A stretch of 64,000 nucleotides of DNA, from positions 186,001-250,000 of the forward strand of contig CAVRLX010000010.1 of the NCBI GenBank assembly GCA_963721725.1. The letters run 5' to 3'. Numbering within the stretch: position 1 is the stretch's first letter; the number at the start of each line of letters is the position of its first letter. The notes under the pieces are model-generated. The model saw nothing but the letters and a program-made list of their open reading frames with translations. It searched no databases and was not told where the DNA came from. This stretch comes from RI-153 sp963721725. Its GTDB lineage: Bacteria > Chloroflexota > Anaerolineae > Caldilineales > Caldilineaceae. This document shows, in pieces, positions 1 through 9,241 of the stretch. A program made the translations under genes and the position numbers.

Positions 1-306
1 CAACATCACCAACGGTACGCGGCTTTCAATCCGAATCCTCGAAACAACGGTCTCCACAATCCCATCTACCCGATCAAATGCATCTAACAAGATCATGTCA
101 GCCTGGGCAATTTGTTGTTGATTCGTGTCGAAAACATCTAAGATTTCCACACTAAACCCTGCATGGCGCATCTGTGTTTGTAACTGGCTGGCACTTTCAT
201 TCAAATCGTACCGCTGACGCAACCATATCAGACGCGGCATAGGCGTCAGCATCGGTTGCAAATATCCTCTTTTCCCCTGAGATACATTTGATTCTGGTTT
301 TTTCAT
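1..306 (-). CDS. Partial receiver-like domain protein (N-terminal 102 residues)
   Basis: The gene starts at an ATG at 306 and runs off the left edge in frame, so only 102 codons are seen. An AAAGG ribosome-binding element lies shortly upstream. After a polar N-terminus the sequence alternates strands and helices as a CheY-like receiver does: MILLDAFDRVDG sits where the phosphoacceptor strand is expected (LLD) and SRVPLVML fits the fourth strand. This suggests a divergent response-regulator receiver, but the N-terminal acidic pair is not obvious and the output domain is outside the window. Family assignment is tentative. Confidence 0.55.
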   Translation of the reverse strand, partial: MKKPESNVSQGKRGYLQPMLTPMPRLIWLRQRYDLNESASQLQTQMRHAGFSVEILDVFDTNQQQIAQADMILLDAFDRVDGIVETVVSRIRIESRVPLVML

Positions 307-588
307 AATCCACGTACCTTTAAAGTAAATGTGAATGTCTCTTGGCTCTCGCTCTTGGTACCCCGGGGATAGTGCCAATAGCGTAACGACAAGAACTTAA
401 AAATAGACTTCCATCGCAACTATTTTAGATTAACAACTCTGTTTATAGGATAGAGAAAGCCAGAAAAATTTCAACAATTTGCGCTTGCTGTTTGCTGACA
501 ATCAAAAGTGGGTGAACAAAGCGTAGGGATGGGGAATTAGTGAGAGGGGACGTAAGGTTTGTTAACAATTCGTAAAGACCAGAAGGCA
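307..588. other. Intergenic region without recognised gene
   Basis: This 282-base stretch separates the start of the leftmost partial gene from the stop of the next minus-strand gene. It must hold the promoter of the partial receiver gene, but no clear -35/-10 pair, repeat or hairpin was recognised. Confidence 0.5.
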
Positions 589-891
589 CTAAAGTTGGAA
601 GGTACGACTGTTGTGTGACACAATACGTTGGCTATAATTTGTGACATAGAGAAGCAGTTTGGCATGCAGTTTTTTCCAACTGGTACTCTCTAAAATCGCC
701 TGGAGTTTTTCCAGATTATTGGCTTCCCCAATCGTCAACATTTGCGGACCTTCCCCGTAAATGGTATACCACACTTCAGCAGGCTCAATACCCAGTTGCA
801 TCAAACCTGGAGCAAACTCGCGCATTACAAATTCAAAATAGGGCTGTTCACGCCCCATTTTAATATCCCATTTCATGAGCAATCTGACCAT
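589..891 (-). CDS. Small hypothetical protein (100 aa)
   Basis: A 100-residue protein when started at the ATG at 891, which is preceded by a strong GGGAGGGG ribosome-binding site about nine bases upstream. A longer TTG start at 990 would overlap the divergent gene and is less likely. The sequence is soluble and mixed alpha/beta (WYTIYGEGPQML, then a helix ending in LHAKLLLYVTNYSQRIV). No family was recognised. It is divergently oriented to the membrane protein starting near 1018. Confidence 0.65.
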   Translation of the reverse strand: MVRLLMKWDIKMGREQPYFEFVMREFAPGLMQLGIEPAEVWYTIYGEGPQMLTIGEANNLEKLQAILESTSWKKLHAKLLLYVTNYSQRIVSHNSRTFQL

Positions 892-1017
892 ACGACCGAT
901 GCCCCTCCCGATGGGCCACGCAAGTAGTTGAACGAATCGGTCCTGGGCAACGTTAGCAGAAGAGATTCTGAGACGCACCCACAAGGCCAAAACCCTTTAC
1001 GCGCAGGACGCATCTTT

Positions 1018-3138
1018 GTGCTTCAAGACTTTAGAGATCAATTGGTTACACCAATAGTGTCACGATACCAAAAGCGTACTAGTTTTGCAACTCTCCATCT
1101 ATTTTGGCTTTTCTTCATTTGCGGCTGGCTCGGATTCCTGGGCTGGCGCAATGAGTTGAAAGTAGGCTATGCGGCGTTGCCTGTGTTACAAGTCAGCCCC
1201 AATACCCCGTCGCACCTCTTTTTGCTGCCGGTGATTCCCTCGGCGCTGCGTCTGACTACCCACACCCAGGATCTTATTCTCAGCGTGCAAGATGGACAGA
1301 TCTTTCTTTCCACGCGGGCGATCTATCGGCTGCACAACATCGGGCGCGAAAATCTTTCCGCCCCGCTCCAAATTGCCCCTGTCGGCGGCGCGACTCTTCT
1401 GCCCGACAGGCTGACGTTAAGCGTGGATGGGCAGCCGGTGGGTTTGCAACCTGGGGCCACGCCGGGCCAGCAGACCACAGTCATCTCTTTTACGCCCGAC
1501 GGCCGCCGCATGGTGGCGCTTACCTATCAGATGCGGCTAGTCGGTGATAGCCTGACTACCGTGCTCTATCCGCTATCGGCACTTTCTGCGTGGCCGGGCG
1601 TGCCGGAAAGCTGGCGTGTTACCCTCACCCTGCCGGGCGAGACATCGGGCGTCTTTCCGTCCCAAAGTTGGATTGCCACCCAACCGGATGGCTGGACCTA
1701 TGACGGCGTCAAAGTCCAATGGCTGGCCGATGGCGCGCCGCCAGCACAGGTAGCATGGCAGGCCATTGATTCCACCCTATGGCGCGCCATCGGGGAAGCG
1801 CGCCAATCGTTGGCCGCTCAGCCCAGCGCTGATCAATTTCTGCGTCTTGGCGATCTCTATACCCAACTCTACCGCGCGCCGGAGGCCGACGAGAGCAGTC
1901 GCGAGCGCTTCTATGCCCAGGCGCTGGCCGCCTATGGTGACGGCCTCTCCCATGCGCAAAGCACGGATAACGAGCCTCAGGTCAAAGCTCCCCTGCACCG
2001 GGCGCTAACGGCGCTCTATCGCAGCCGTAGCGTACTGGCCGATGGCAGCCTAGATATGGGCTATGTAGATCTGGTGGTGAATGAGGCCAACGCCGCCCTT
2101 ACCTCCTTTGCGGCCGATGACCAGCGTCGTCCTGAGGTGACCCAATGGCTGGCTGAGGGGTTACGTCTCCAATTTCAGCGTGCCAAGCAACGGCAAGAGT
2201 GGCAACGCGCCGCGGCCCGTCTCGACGATCTCGCTATTCTTCCCCCCGGCTCGGTGGATCTAGCTTGGTTAGCCTCTGAGCGTGAATTTGTCCAACTGCA
2301 ACAGGCACTTACTTTGCTCAACCAAGACAACCAAGAAGCCGCCATTGCCCTGGCCGGTCCCGCCATTGTCGATGAAAGCTTGTTGCCCCGCCCGGAAAAT
2401 CGGGCGCTGATGGCAAGCTGGCAGATGACCGTGACTGTGGGTCCTGGCGAATTGCACTTGGAAGCCGTGGCGCTCCCTCGGCCCGGACGCCAAAGCGAGG
2501 CCCAACAAGCGGCGGAAGGGCTACGCCGCGCCTGGGAGGATGTGCGCGCCCCGGGTGTAAGCGTCTCTCTGGCCGATGCTCAGCATGTGCGCATCGAGGT
2601 ACAATCGACGGCGTTGGCTCAGCGTGTGGCATTAGCCCAGGCCATCCCGCCGCTGGCCGATTGGGCAATCTTGCGCTCCATGCTCATCACCCTTGATCCG
2701 CAAATTGAACAGCGCGCCCGTCTGCTCTGGCAAGAGGTGACCATCACACAGCCGCTGGATCTGCGCACCGTGGTTGATCAATGGCAAGGCACAGGCGCAT
2801 TGCTGGCGCGCCAGCGCTACGCCGAAAGCGGCGATACGTCGCCGGGGGCTGCGCTCACCGCCGTTCAAAATCAGGTACGCGGCCAGCTTTTCGCGCTTTA
2901 TCACCAACAAGAGGCCCAGCACTGGCAAGAATTGGTCCAATCCAGTCACGTGCGTGTCCACATGCGTTCTGGCCCAGAGGGATCGCCTGCGCGTACATGG
3001 CTCTTGCCTGTGAACGACGCGCCTCAAACGCTAGTCTTTCACGCCGAGACGCTGAGTCTGATCCGCTTGGGGCTGCTGGCAATTGCGTTAATGATCTTTG
3101 TGCTGTTGCTGACGGCTATCTTTTGGCTGCTGTTGTAG
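1018..3138 (+). CDS. Membrane-anchored hypothetical protein with N- and C-terminal TM segments
   Basis: About 706 residues from a GTG at 1018, chosen because AGGA lies nine bases upstream; an upstream TTG at 928 would add 30 residues. A transmembrane helix (LFWLFFICGWLGFLGW) near residues 25-42 and another at the extreme C-terminus (LIRLGLLAIALMIFVLLL) bracket a large hydrophilic region, probably extracytoplasmic: first a beta-rich part (about 60-250), then a helical, TPR-like Ala/Gln/Leu-rich part. No catalytic motif was recognised. It lies 48 bases upstream of the transglutaminase gene on the same strand, so an envelope-related partnership with it is plausible but inferred only from position. 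Confidence 0.75.
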   Translation: MLQDFRDQLVTPIVSRYQKRTSFATLHLFWLFFICGWLGFLGWRNELKVGYAALPVLQVSPNTPSHLFLLPVIPSALRLTTHTQDLILSVQDGQIFLSTRAIYRLHNIGRENLSAPLQIAPVGGATLLPDRLTLSVDGQPVGLQPGATPGQQTTVISFTPDGRRMVALTYQMRLVGDSLTTVLYPLSALSAWPGVPESWRVTLTLPGETSGVFPSQSWIATQPDGWTYDGVKVQWLADGAPPAQVAWQAIDSTLWRAIGEARQSLAAQPSADQFLRLGDLYTQLYRAPEADESSRERFYAQALAAYGDGLSHAQSTDNEPQVKAPLHRALTALYRSRSVLADGSLDMGYVDLVVNEANAALTSFAADDQRRPEVTQWLAEGLRLQFQRAKQRQEWQRAAARLDDLAILPPGSVDLAWLASEREFVQLQQALTLLNQDNQEAAIALAGPAIVDESLLPRPENRALMASWQMTVTVGPGELHLEAVALPRPGRQSEAQQAAEGLRRAWEDVRAPGVSVSLADAQHVRIEVQSTALAQRVALAQAIPPLADWAILRSMLITLDPQIEQRARLLWQEVTITQPLDLRTVVDQWQGTGALLARQRYAESGDTSPGAALTAVQNQVRGQLFALYHQQEAQHWQELVQSSHVRVHMRSGPEGSPARTWLLPVNDAPQTLVFHAETLSLIRLGLLAIALMIFVLLLTAIFWLLL

Positions 3139-3186
3139 ACTAGAGCTGCGTGTTTACACTTTATTGTTTAGGAAGACATACCCTGT

Positions 3187-5613
3187 ATGGCGTTTCGTAC
3201 AAACCGAGCCACCCTCAACGCGACTACCCGCCCCACAGAATTGCCCTCCAGTTGGGAAACGCCTGACGAGGAAGTCGGCTATTCGCCGGTCTATTTTCAA
3301 GAAGGCCGCGCTGTGATTGCGGTGTTGGTGGGCTTTCTCTATTTGCTGCTGGCCTTTTCGCTGGATGCCGCGGGCTGGGTCGAAAACATGACTTTGCTGA
3401 TCCCGGTGACATTGATGGCAGTGGTCCTGGGTACATTGATGGCCTTTAGCCGCTTCGACGGCTTTTTCATGCTCTCGCATAGCCTCTCCACAGGACTGGC
3501 CTGGGTCTTTTTTTTGATGACCCGACTGGTGGGCGAGGAGCCGCGTGTGCTGGCCTTTGTCGACCACGGCGTACCCGCTTTGCAAGCACGCGCCTATTTT
3601 TTGTTGGAGCGCTGGCTAGAATGGGTGCAGGCTGCGCTTAGCGGCAGCGCCAGCAATGACAACTATGTCTTTATTCTTGAAATCGGCTTTCTGATCTGGT
3701 GGCTGGCCTATTTGGGCGCGTGGACCGTCTTTCGGCATGGGCACGTCTGGCGTGGTGTTTTGCTGGCGGGAATTGCGATTTTGGTCAACACCTATTATGC
3801 GCCGCGGCCTGTGATTGGCCTGCTCGTCGCCTTTTGTGTGGTTTCATTGATCTTATTGGCGTGGAGCAATCTGATCTCACATCAACAGCGCTGGCGTTTT
3901 TTGCGTATCCGCTTTAGCCAGGACATTACCTTTGATTTTATGCGTAACGGCTTGCTCTACGCCGTGGCGGTGATCGTGCTGGCGTTTGTCACGCCCAACT
4001 TGGGGCGTAACAACCAGTTTAATCAACTCCTGGCGCCCATCAACGAGCGCTGGCAAGAGGCCACGACCGAGTGGAATCGGCTCTATCAGGGCATCAACCG
4101 CCAGACCCTGCCGGTGCGCTCCACCTTTGGGCGCACATTAACGCTGGGCGGCGAACGGAACGTCACACCCAGCCCGGTTTTGCAGATCGCCGCCACCGAA
4201 GGGCGCTATTGGCGGGCGGTGGCCTTTGACACCTTCACAGGCCGACAGTGGATCAACACGGCTACGGAAGAAGCGGAATTTGCCGCCAACGAACCGGTCG
4301 CATCGATCTATTGGGCCGAACGTCGCCCCCTCACCCACACGATTACCCTGCTCTCCTCGATTGGCAGCGTCTTGTTGGCGCCCCAAGACATTGTGCAGGT
4401 TTCTGTGCCCATTGACGGGCTACTTTCGCCTGTCCTTAACCCGCCCGTCCCACAGACGCCTATCAACTCAGGCGAATTGACCTGGGGCAGGATGCAGCGC
4501 GCATTGGAGGTGGGCGAAAGTTACAGCGTAGTCAGCAGCAGCACCCAGGTGACGGAACGAGCACTCCGCGAAGCCAGCACAGACTATCCACAGCCGATTG
4601 GCGAGCGTTATTTGCAACTGCCCGACGGCTTTTCGGCACAGACGGCGGCGCTGGCGACAGAAATCACCCAGAGTCAACTCACGGTTTATGACCGCGCCAA
4701 AGCCGTGGAAGAATATTTACGCACAAACTACGTTTACAACGAGGAGATCGAAGCGCCGTCGGAAGATCAAGATCCGGTGGAGTATTTCCTTTTTAACATC
4801 CGTCAGGGCTATTGCGATTACTATGCCACGTCCATGACCGTGATGTTACGTAGCCTGGGCATCCCGGCGCGCACCGCCAGCGGCTATGCCGAGGGCGAAT
4901 ACGACCGCGAGAGTGGATCCTACATTGTCACCGAGCAGGACGCCCACACGTGGGTGGAGGTCTATTTTCCCAACTATGGCTGGATCGAATTTGAGCCGAC
5001 AGCGGGCGAGAGTATCCTCAACCGACCATCGGGCGTGGAGTTGCCCGACAATGGTGAGATCCCTGGCGCGCCCGAAGATCTGGCCCAGCAACAACCACAG
5101 CCACAGATGGACGATCCTCTGATGGACAATGGGTTTGATCCGGGCACAAGTGATGGCGGATTCTTTGAGGAGATGGTTCCGCAGACCGGCGCAGAGTGGG
5201 CATGGTGGGGAGTGATTGTCAGCGTGCTTGCGGTGGCGGGCGTGCTTTTGTTCTTACGGCGACGGCTCTATCAAGGACCAGACGACTTTGAGGCCGAACT
5301 GCCCGATCTTTTTTACGAACGCCTGTTGTTGTGGACAAGCCGTATCGGTGCGATCTTTGGCAGCAGCCACACCCCCTATGAGCGGGCCAAGCTGCTTTCC
5401 CGGCAGATTCCCGGCGGCGAGCCATTTATTCAGCGCATCACCGAGATCTATGTGCGCCACCGCTTCGCCCCGCACCGTGATTCTGAAGCGAACAATGGCG
5501 TCGACACAGAGCTTTCGCAGAATTGGGAACTCCTGCGCCCTATTCTGATCCGCACCTGGGTCGAGCGTCGTCTGCGCCGGGTTTGGCCGGGGAAAGAGAA
5601 AAGTCAGGTGTAG
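3187..5613 (+). CDS. TgpA-like transmembrane transglutaminase family protein
   Basis: An 808-residue protein with about seven N-terminal membrane helices (residues 40-270), an extracytoplasmic transglutaminase-like domain (about 480-610), one further helix (WWGVIVSVLAVAGVLLFL, about 670) and a C-terminal cytoplasmic DUF4129-type tail. The core carries GYCDYYATSMTVMLRSLG with the predicted catalytic Cys543 and DAHTWVEVYF with His587; the third position is Glu603 in FEPT where the classic triad has Asp. The architecture matches the TgpA/DUF3488 family, which in other bacteria usually sits next to MoxR ATPase and DUF58 genes. Neither partner is present here; the neighbour is the membrane protein at 1018. 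An AGGAAGA element precedes the ATG. Confidence 0.9.
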   Translation: MAFRTNRATLNATTRPTELPSSWETPDEEVGYSPVYFQEGRAVIAVLVGFLYLLLAFSLDAAGWVENMTLLIPVTLMAVVLGTLMAFSRFDGFFMLSHSLSTGLAWVFFLMTRLVGEEPRVLAFVDHGVPALQARAYFLLERWLEWVQAALSGSASNDNYVFILEIGFLIWWLAYLGAWTVFRHGHVWRGVLLAGIAILVNTYYAPRPVIGLLVAFCVVSLILLAWSNLISHQQRWRFLRIRFSQDITFDFMRNGLLYAVAVIVLAFVTPNLGRNNQFNQLLAPINERWQEATTEWNRLYQGINRQTLPVRSTFGRTLTLGGERNVTPSPVLQIAATEGRYWRAVAFDTFTGRQWINTATEEAEFAANEPVASIYWAERRPLTHTITLLSSIGSVLLAPQDIVQVSVPIDGLLSPVLNPPVPQTPINSGELTWGRMQRALEVGESYSVVSSSTQVTERALREASTDYPQPIGERYLQLPDGFSAQTAALATEITQSQLTVYDRAKAVEEYLRTNYVYNEEIEAPSEDQDPVEYFLFNIRQGYCDYYATSMTVMLRSLGIPARTASGYAEGEYDRESGSYIVTEQDAHTWVEVYFPNYGWIEFEPTAGESILNRPSGVELPDNGEIPGAPEDLAQQQPQPQMDDPLMDNGFDPGTSDGGFFEEMVPQTGAEWAWWGVIVSVLAVAGVLLFLRRRLYQGPDDFEAELPDLFYERLLLWTSRIGAIFGSSHTPYERAKLLSRQIPGGEPFIQRITEIYVRHRFAPHRDSEANNGVDTELSQNWELLRPILIRTWVERRLRRVWPGKEKSQV

Positions 5614-5704
5614 CAGACAACCAACGAGTAATGAGTAGATCGGGTCGACGAAATAGACGCTCTGTGGTCTGTCGCATTGTCAACACGATCTTACTCGTTA
5701 CACC
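5607..5704. terminator. Imperfect inverted repeat between convergent genes
   Basis: GGTGTA (5607-5612) plus AACGAGTAA (5623-5631) can pair with TTACTCGTT (5691-5699) plus TACACC (5699-5704), leaving a long bulged loop. Its position between convergent stops suggests a bidirectional terminator, but the structure is irregular. Confidence 0.35.
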
Positions 5705-6361
5705 TTACGAGGTGGCCGGCTCCAACAGCACCACCTGCGTTTCTTCGGGCAGCCCCGTCTTTGTAACCTTTAACATGTTCTCGGTTACTGGTTCCGAGAT
5801 CCCCAGTTCTTTGAGAAATTTGTCCACAGGTTCCAATGTATCCATACTGGACTGACTCAGCGCGGCGTGGCGATAGTGCATGGGGACCACGATTTTTGGC
5901 TCCAATAGGCTGATTACCTCGGTAATGCGCGCAGCGTCCAGCGTGTTGTGGCCGCTGACGGGGACCAATAAAATGTCGATCTCGCCTAGATCCTCCACCT
6001 GTCGCTGCTGCAACACTTGCCCCAGATCGCCCAAATGGCCCACCGTAAAGCCATCGAAATCGAAGAAATAAGCGACGTTGCGCTCTGCTTCTTCTTTGCC
6101 CTCGGCGCGGTGATAAGTGGTCAGCCCGGTGATCACAACATTTTTCACCTCGTACTCACCTGGTCCATTGATCACCTTCGGCTCACCGGTGACGCCCTCG
6201 GCGTAGTTGTGGCCTGGGCGGTCATGGCTAATCGTCACAATATCGGCCTTGGCGCGCGGCAACGTCAAGTCAGTCGTCTTTTTGTCATACGGGTCGCAAA
6301 TGACCGTCACCCCATTCTCACGGATGCGAAAACAGGAGAGTCCATACCATGTAATATCCAC
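5705..6361 (-). CDS. MBL-fold metallo-hydrolase-like protein (Lactamase_B_3 type)
   Basis: 218 residues from a GTG start at 6361 with AAAGGA upstream. The opening (MDITWYGLSCFRIRENGVTV, then DPYDKK) and the later GPGEYEVKNVVITGL, GHLGDLGQ and VPMHYRHAA segments are typical of the short metallo-beta-lactamase-fold proteins that resemble UPF0173/Lactamase_B_3. The canonical HxHxDH metal motif is degenerate: the corresponding stretch reads SHDRPGHN, so the second His and the Asp are missing, while later His residues (GHNT, MHYRH) remain. It may be a hydrolase with an altered metal site or a non-catalytic member. A promoter candidate lies at 6418-6446. Confidence 0.85.
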   Translation of the reverse strand: MDITWYGLSCFRIRENGVTVICDPYDKKTTDLTLPRAKADIVTISHDRPGHNYAEGVTGEPKVINGPGEYEVKNVVITGLTTYHRAEGKEEAERNVAYFFDFDGFTVGHLGDLGQVLQQRQVEDLGEIDILLVPVSGHNTLDAARITEVISLLEPKIVVPMHYRHAALSQSSMDTLEPVDKFLKELGISEPVTENMLKVTKTGLPEETQVVLLEPATS

Positions 6362-6417
6362 AAAGGGGTCCTTTCGTGCGTGCCATTTACTGAACAGATG
6401 TTCGTTTCTAACTTGGT

Positions 6418-6446
6418 ACTATACCGCACTCTGCCCTGCACAACAA
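6418..6446 (-). promoter_or_regulatory. Candidate promoter for the MBL-fold gene
   Basis: On the minus strand TTGTTG, a 17-base spacer and TATAGT lie about 57 bases before the GTG start at 6361. The -10 is good and the -35 only partial. Confidence 0.4.
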
Positions 6447-6483
6447 GATTTTGAGGTGGGTAATTGCTCAGTTTAGTAGACTG

Positions 6484-6512
6484 TTGCGCCACCCTCGTAC
6501 GGATGATATGAT
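6484..6512 (+). promoter_or_regulatory. Candidate promoter for the PH-domain/suhB-like pair
   Basis: TTGCGC, a 17-base spacer and TATGAT match the vegetative promoter layout. The predicted transcript would start about 34 bases before the ATG at 6553. Confidence 0.45.
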
Positions 6513-6552
6513 TTTGACGATTACGTTCCCCTTTTCACCAAAAGGATAACCC

Positions 6553-7086
6553 ATGCTCAAAGAAGAAATGCGCCGAGTGCTCTCGGCCCGTGTCTACCAA
6601 TCCCTGGCCGAAGGCGGGGTCGAGATTACCGCCGTGCCTCAACCCCAGTTGCAGGCCATTGTCAACGCCCTGGCTGATGGCATGGTCGAGGCGTTGGCCG
6701 CCCTGGAAGAGGATGCCCATGCTCAATCAAGGCAGCCTACTGGCAACACAAACGAAGACGAGATTCTGATCTGGAAAGGCCGCCCCTATCTCTCTATCGG
6801 CGTGACCTATGAGCTAACCAGCCAGCGTTTACGCGTTTTTCGCGGGCTGCTCAGCACGGATTTGGAAGAGATCGAACTGGTGCGCGTGCGCGACACTTCG
6901 ATCACACAGCACTTGGGGGAACGTGCCATTAACGTCGGTGACATTGAAATTCTCAGCAACGACCCCAGCGATCCGTCGATTACGTTGAATAACGTGAAAG
7001 ACCCGTTGGAAGTGCGCGAGATGATCCGCAAGGCCGTTCTCGCCGAACGCCAACGCCGCGGTTTCCAATACCGCGAGGAGATGTAG
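6553..7086 (+). CDS. PH-like domain protein (bPH type), hypothetical
   Basis: 177 residues from an ATG with AAAGGAT about six bases upstream. The N-terminal third is helical. From about residue 60, DEILIWKGRPYLSIGVTYEL, QRLRVFRGLLSTDLEEIELVRVRD and GDIEILSNDPSDPSITLNNV follow the strand pattern of bacterial PH-like domains (bPH_2/DUF304), including the characteristic switch from a lipid-like stability strand to a regulator-like DLEEIELVRVRD. There is no membrane segment, so the role is unclear. The stop is two bases before the GTG of the next gene, indicating one operon. Confidence 0.75.
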   Translation: MLKEEMRRVLSARVYQSLAEGGVEITAVPQPQLQAIVNALADGMVEALAALEEDAHAQSRQPTGNTNEDEILIWKGRPYLSIGVTYELTSQRLRVFRGLLSTDLEEIELVRVRDTSITQHLGERAINVGDIEILSNDPSDPSITLNNVKDPLEVREMIRKAVLAERQRRGFQYREEM

Positions 7087-7088
7087 AC

Positions 7089-7931
7089 GTGAGCATTGAG
7101 ATGCCTGTATCCGCGTCTGCGGTAATTGAGATTGCCCGCCAGGCTGGACGTCTGGTGGTGGGGATGTTCGACGATGGCCTGCAAAATATCCGCAGCAAAA
7201 GCACCGCCGTTGATCTTGTCACCGAAGCCGATCTCGCCAGCGAACGACTGCTTGCCACCGAGTTGAGTAAACTCGATCCAACGATTGGGTTCTGGGGTGA
7301 GGAGAGCAACCAAGCCCCGGACACCGAATATTTTTGGATTGTCGATCCCATTGACGGCACAGTCAACTATGCGTCGGGCGTGCCTTTCTACTCGATCAGC
7401 ATCGCCCTCAACCAGCGCGATGTCACGCTTTTTGGGCTGGTGTTGGCCCTGCCCCAGGGTGATCTTTACTGGGCGGAGCGCGGTACCGGCGCGTTTCGTC
7501 GCCGCTTTGATGGCAAAGAAGATCGGTTGCATGTCAACCGCGTGGATCAAGTGGGCAACGCTACGCTGACTACGGGCTTTCCTTATCACCGCACCCGGCA
7601 CGAGGACAACAACACCGCTGAGTTCACACGATTGCTCTCGCAGGCGCGCAGTGTACGCTGTCTCGGTTCGGCGGCGATTGAACTGGCATTGGTGGCGGCG
7701 GGCTTTACGACGGCCCATTGGGAAGGCTGGCTCAACTCGTGGGATGTTGCGGCAGGGGCACTGCTGATTGAGGAGGCCGGCGGCAAATTAACCACCTATG
7801 GCGGCGCGCCCTATCGCTTTGACTGCAAAAGTTTGATCGCCAGCAACGGCCAGCCGGGGGTACATGATGCGCTGGTGGAACAGATTGGCGCAGCCCGCCA
7901 GAGCCTGCCCCGGCGCTTGTTTGAGGAATGA
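7089..7931 (+). CDS. suhB: Inositol-monophosphatase family protein (SuhB/CysQ-like)
   Basis: 280 residues from a GTG start; GAGGAGAT within the end of the preceding gene serves as ribosome-binding site. The metal-binding motifs of the Mg-dependent, Li-sensitive phosphatase superfamily are complete: WGEE (first metal Glu), DPIDGTVNY (motif A) and WDVAAGALLIEEAGG (motif B). Length matches the family. Members hydrolyse inositol phosphate, fructose-1,6-bisphosphate, PAP or histidinol phosphate, and the exact substrate cannot be read from the sequence. It is translationally coupled to the PH-domain gene and ends at a strong hairpin. Confidence 0.88.
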   Translation: MSIEMPVSASAVIEIARQAGRLVVGMFDDGLQNIRSKSTAVDLVTEADLASERLLATELSKLDPTIGFWGEESNQAPDTEYFWIVDPIDGTVNYASGVPFYSISIALNQRDVTLFGLVLALPQGDLYWAERGTGAFRRRFDGKEDRLHVNRVDQVGNATLTTGFPYHRTRHEDNNTAEFTRLLSQARSVRCLGSAAIELALVAAGFTTAHWEGWLNSWDVAAGALLIEEAGGKLTTYGGAPYRFDCKSLIASNGQPGVHDALVEQIGAARQSLPRRLFEE

Positions 7932-7941
7932 GATAGGGAGT

Positions 7942-7988
7942 AACGAGTAAGGGGTAGGGAGACACAGTCTCCCTACCCCTTACTCGTT
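7942..7988. terminator. Perfect 21-bp inverted repeat, bidirectional terminator
   Basis: A 21-bp perfect stem (7942-7962 with 7968-7988) closes a five-base loop, CACAG. It lies between the convergent suhB-like and HEPN-like genes, ten bases from each stop, with only a short T run (GTTT) after it. It probably terminates both transcripts. Confidence 0.75.
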
Positions 7989-7997
7989 TGGGCAGGC

Positions 7998-9101
7998 TTA
8001 CACATTTACAACAAACGTGTGTACCGTCTGTGCCTGTTGCTGGATGAGGCTGGTCAGTTCATTCTGAATGCGGTTCAAGTCCACGTCGAACGCTTGGCCG
8101 CTTATCAGCCCTTCGGACTCCCAGCGCAGGATGGTTGTCAGCGCATATTCCTGCATCCACATACATGTATCTGGCGTCAATTGTGTCGATAGCCAGCGCA
8201 TATTTTGCCCCGATTCTAGCCAGCGGATGTTGCCACCTGGTTCGATAAACGGCACTGCCGGTGTAAGCAGCGAAAAGCGCGTAAACGACTGGCGTTCCAA
8301 ACCCAGCCCCAATTCTAACGATAGACTGGTCAATTCCACATGGAGTTGGGTCAGATAGGATTGTAGATCCTTTAAGCCCACGGCCATGCCGCTTTCCGGG
8401 TGAACCTCGGCCAAGGCTGGCTCCAGCAGTTGCATAGGCGGTTGCACCCCCACAAAACGGCCCACATGCACATGTTGCACCGCCATCGCCTGGGCCAACG
8501 TAAATCCCAGCCGCAACAGACCCGCAAAGCGCAACGCGTCGTTTTCCGACAGGGCGGCGTGGGCTTCTTCCAACACCCAACGCACCTGCGGCGTCTGCAC
8601 CATCAACGCTTCGCTGATCTGGCGCAGCGTCAGACTAAACGTGATCTGCAACAGGTGATCCAAAAAAGTACGCGTCGCCGCCATCATCTCGGCCAAAAAT
8701 TCGCTAGACGGCACTTTAACATTGTGCTGGGCTTCGTTGCGCGCCAAGTGCAGACTGCGCATTTCAGGTTTAAGCGGCAGCCGTTGCGCTTCGGGCAGTT
8801 CCTGACAGATCGCCACCACTTGATCCCACAGCCGGAAAAAGCCGGCCCGTTCCACCAAAAATTCCTGGGTGCGCAATTTACTCGGATCGGCGAAATAGAG
8901 CGCTGGCGGTCCATCAAAGCGCTGCGGCGTGGGGAACGATTGAATCACCCCTTCCAATAGCATCTCTACGGCGTGATCCAGGCTGGTAATGGCAATGATC
9001 TTGTCAATCGTGGCTGTGGACCGCCCATGTTCGGCGGCGTGGTGATAGAGCTGTTTGACCAGCGCCAACCGGTTGAGCAGGGTAGAATCGTTTGCGATCA
9101 T
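7998..9101 (-). CDS. Hypothetical protein with HEPN-like RNxxxH motif
   Basis: 367 residues from an ATG preceded by AAGGAAGAG. The protein is almost entirely helical. Residues around 115-140 read LHLARNEAQHNVKVPSSE followed by a long helix with TRTFLDHLL, which resembles the R-N-x(3)-H motif and final helix of HEPN domains, the family of RNase and nucleotide-binding modules common in toxin-antitoxin and anti-phage systems. The C-terminal two-thirds match nothing I recognise. It stands alone between convergent and divergent neighbours, with no nucleotidyltransferase (MNT) or obvious antitoxin partner. HEPN assignment rests on the motif and helical context only. Confidence 0.7.
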   Translation of the reverse strand: MIANDSTLLNRLALVKQLYHHAAEHGRSTATIDKIIAITSLDHAVEMLLEGVIQSFPTPQRFDGPPALYFADPSKLRTQEFLVERAGFFRLWDQVVAICQELPEAQRLPLKPEMRSLHLARNEAQHNVKVPSSEFLAEMMAATRTFLDHLLQITFSLTLRQISEALMVQTPQVRWVLEEAHAALSENDALRFAGLLRLGFTLAQAMAVQHVHVGRFVGVQPPMQLLEPALAEVHPESGMAVGLKDLQSYLTQLHVELTSLSLELGLGLERQSFTRFSLLTPAVPFIEPGGNIRWLESGQNMRWLSTQLTPDTCMWMQEYALTTILRWESEGLISGQAFDVDLNRIQNELTSLIQQQAQTVHTFVVNV

Positions 9102-9241
9102 AGATCTCTTCCTTGTGAGTATTGCCAGCCGTTACAGACCGATGAAATGGTACAATGTCAGTGAAAATGTTTTGTGGTCTTGACTTCACGGAACACGCAA
9201 CACGTTTTTTGCAAGTGTATGCCGAGAGGACGCGTAAAAAG

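Noticed and set aside
6807..7718. 303-codon minus-strand frame across the PH-domain and suhB-like genes
   Set aside because: It overlaps two genes with clear family motifs and reads as low-complexity shadow sequence.
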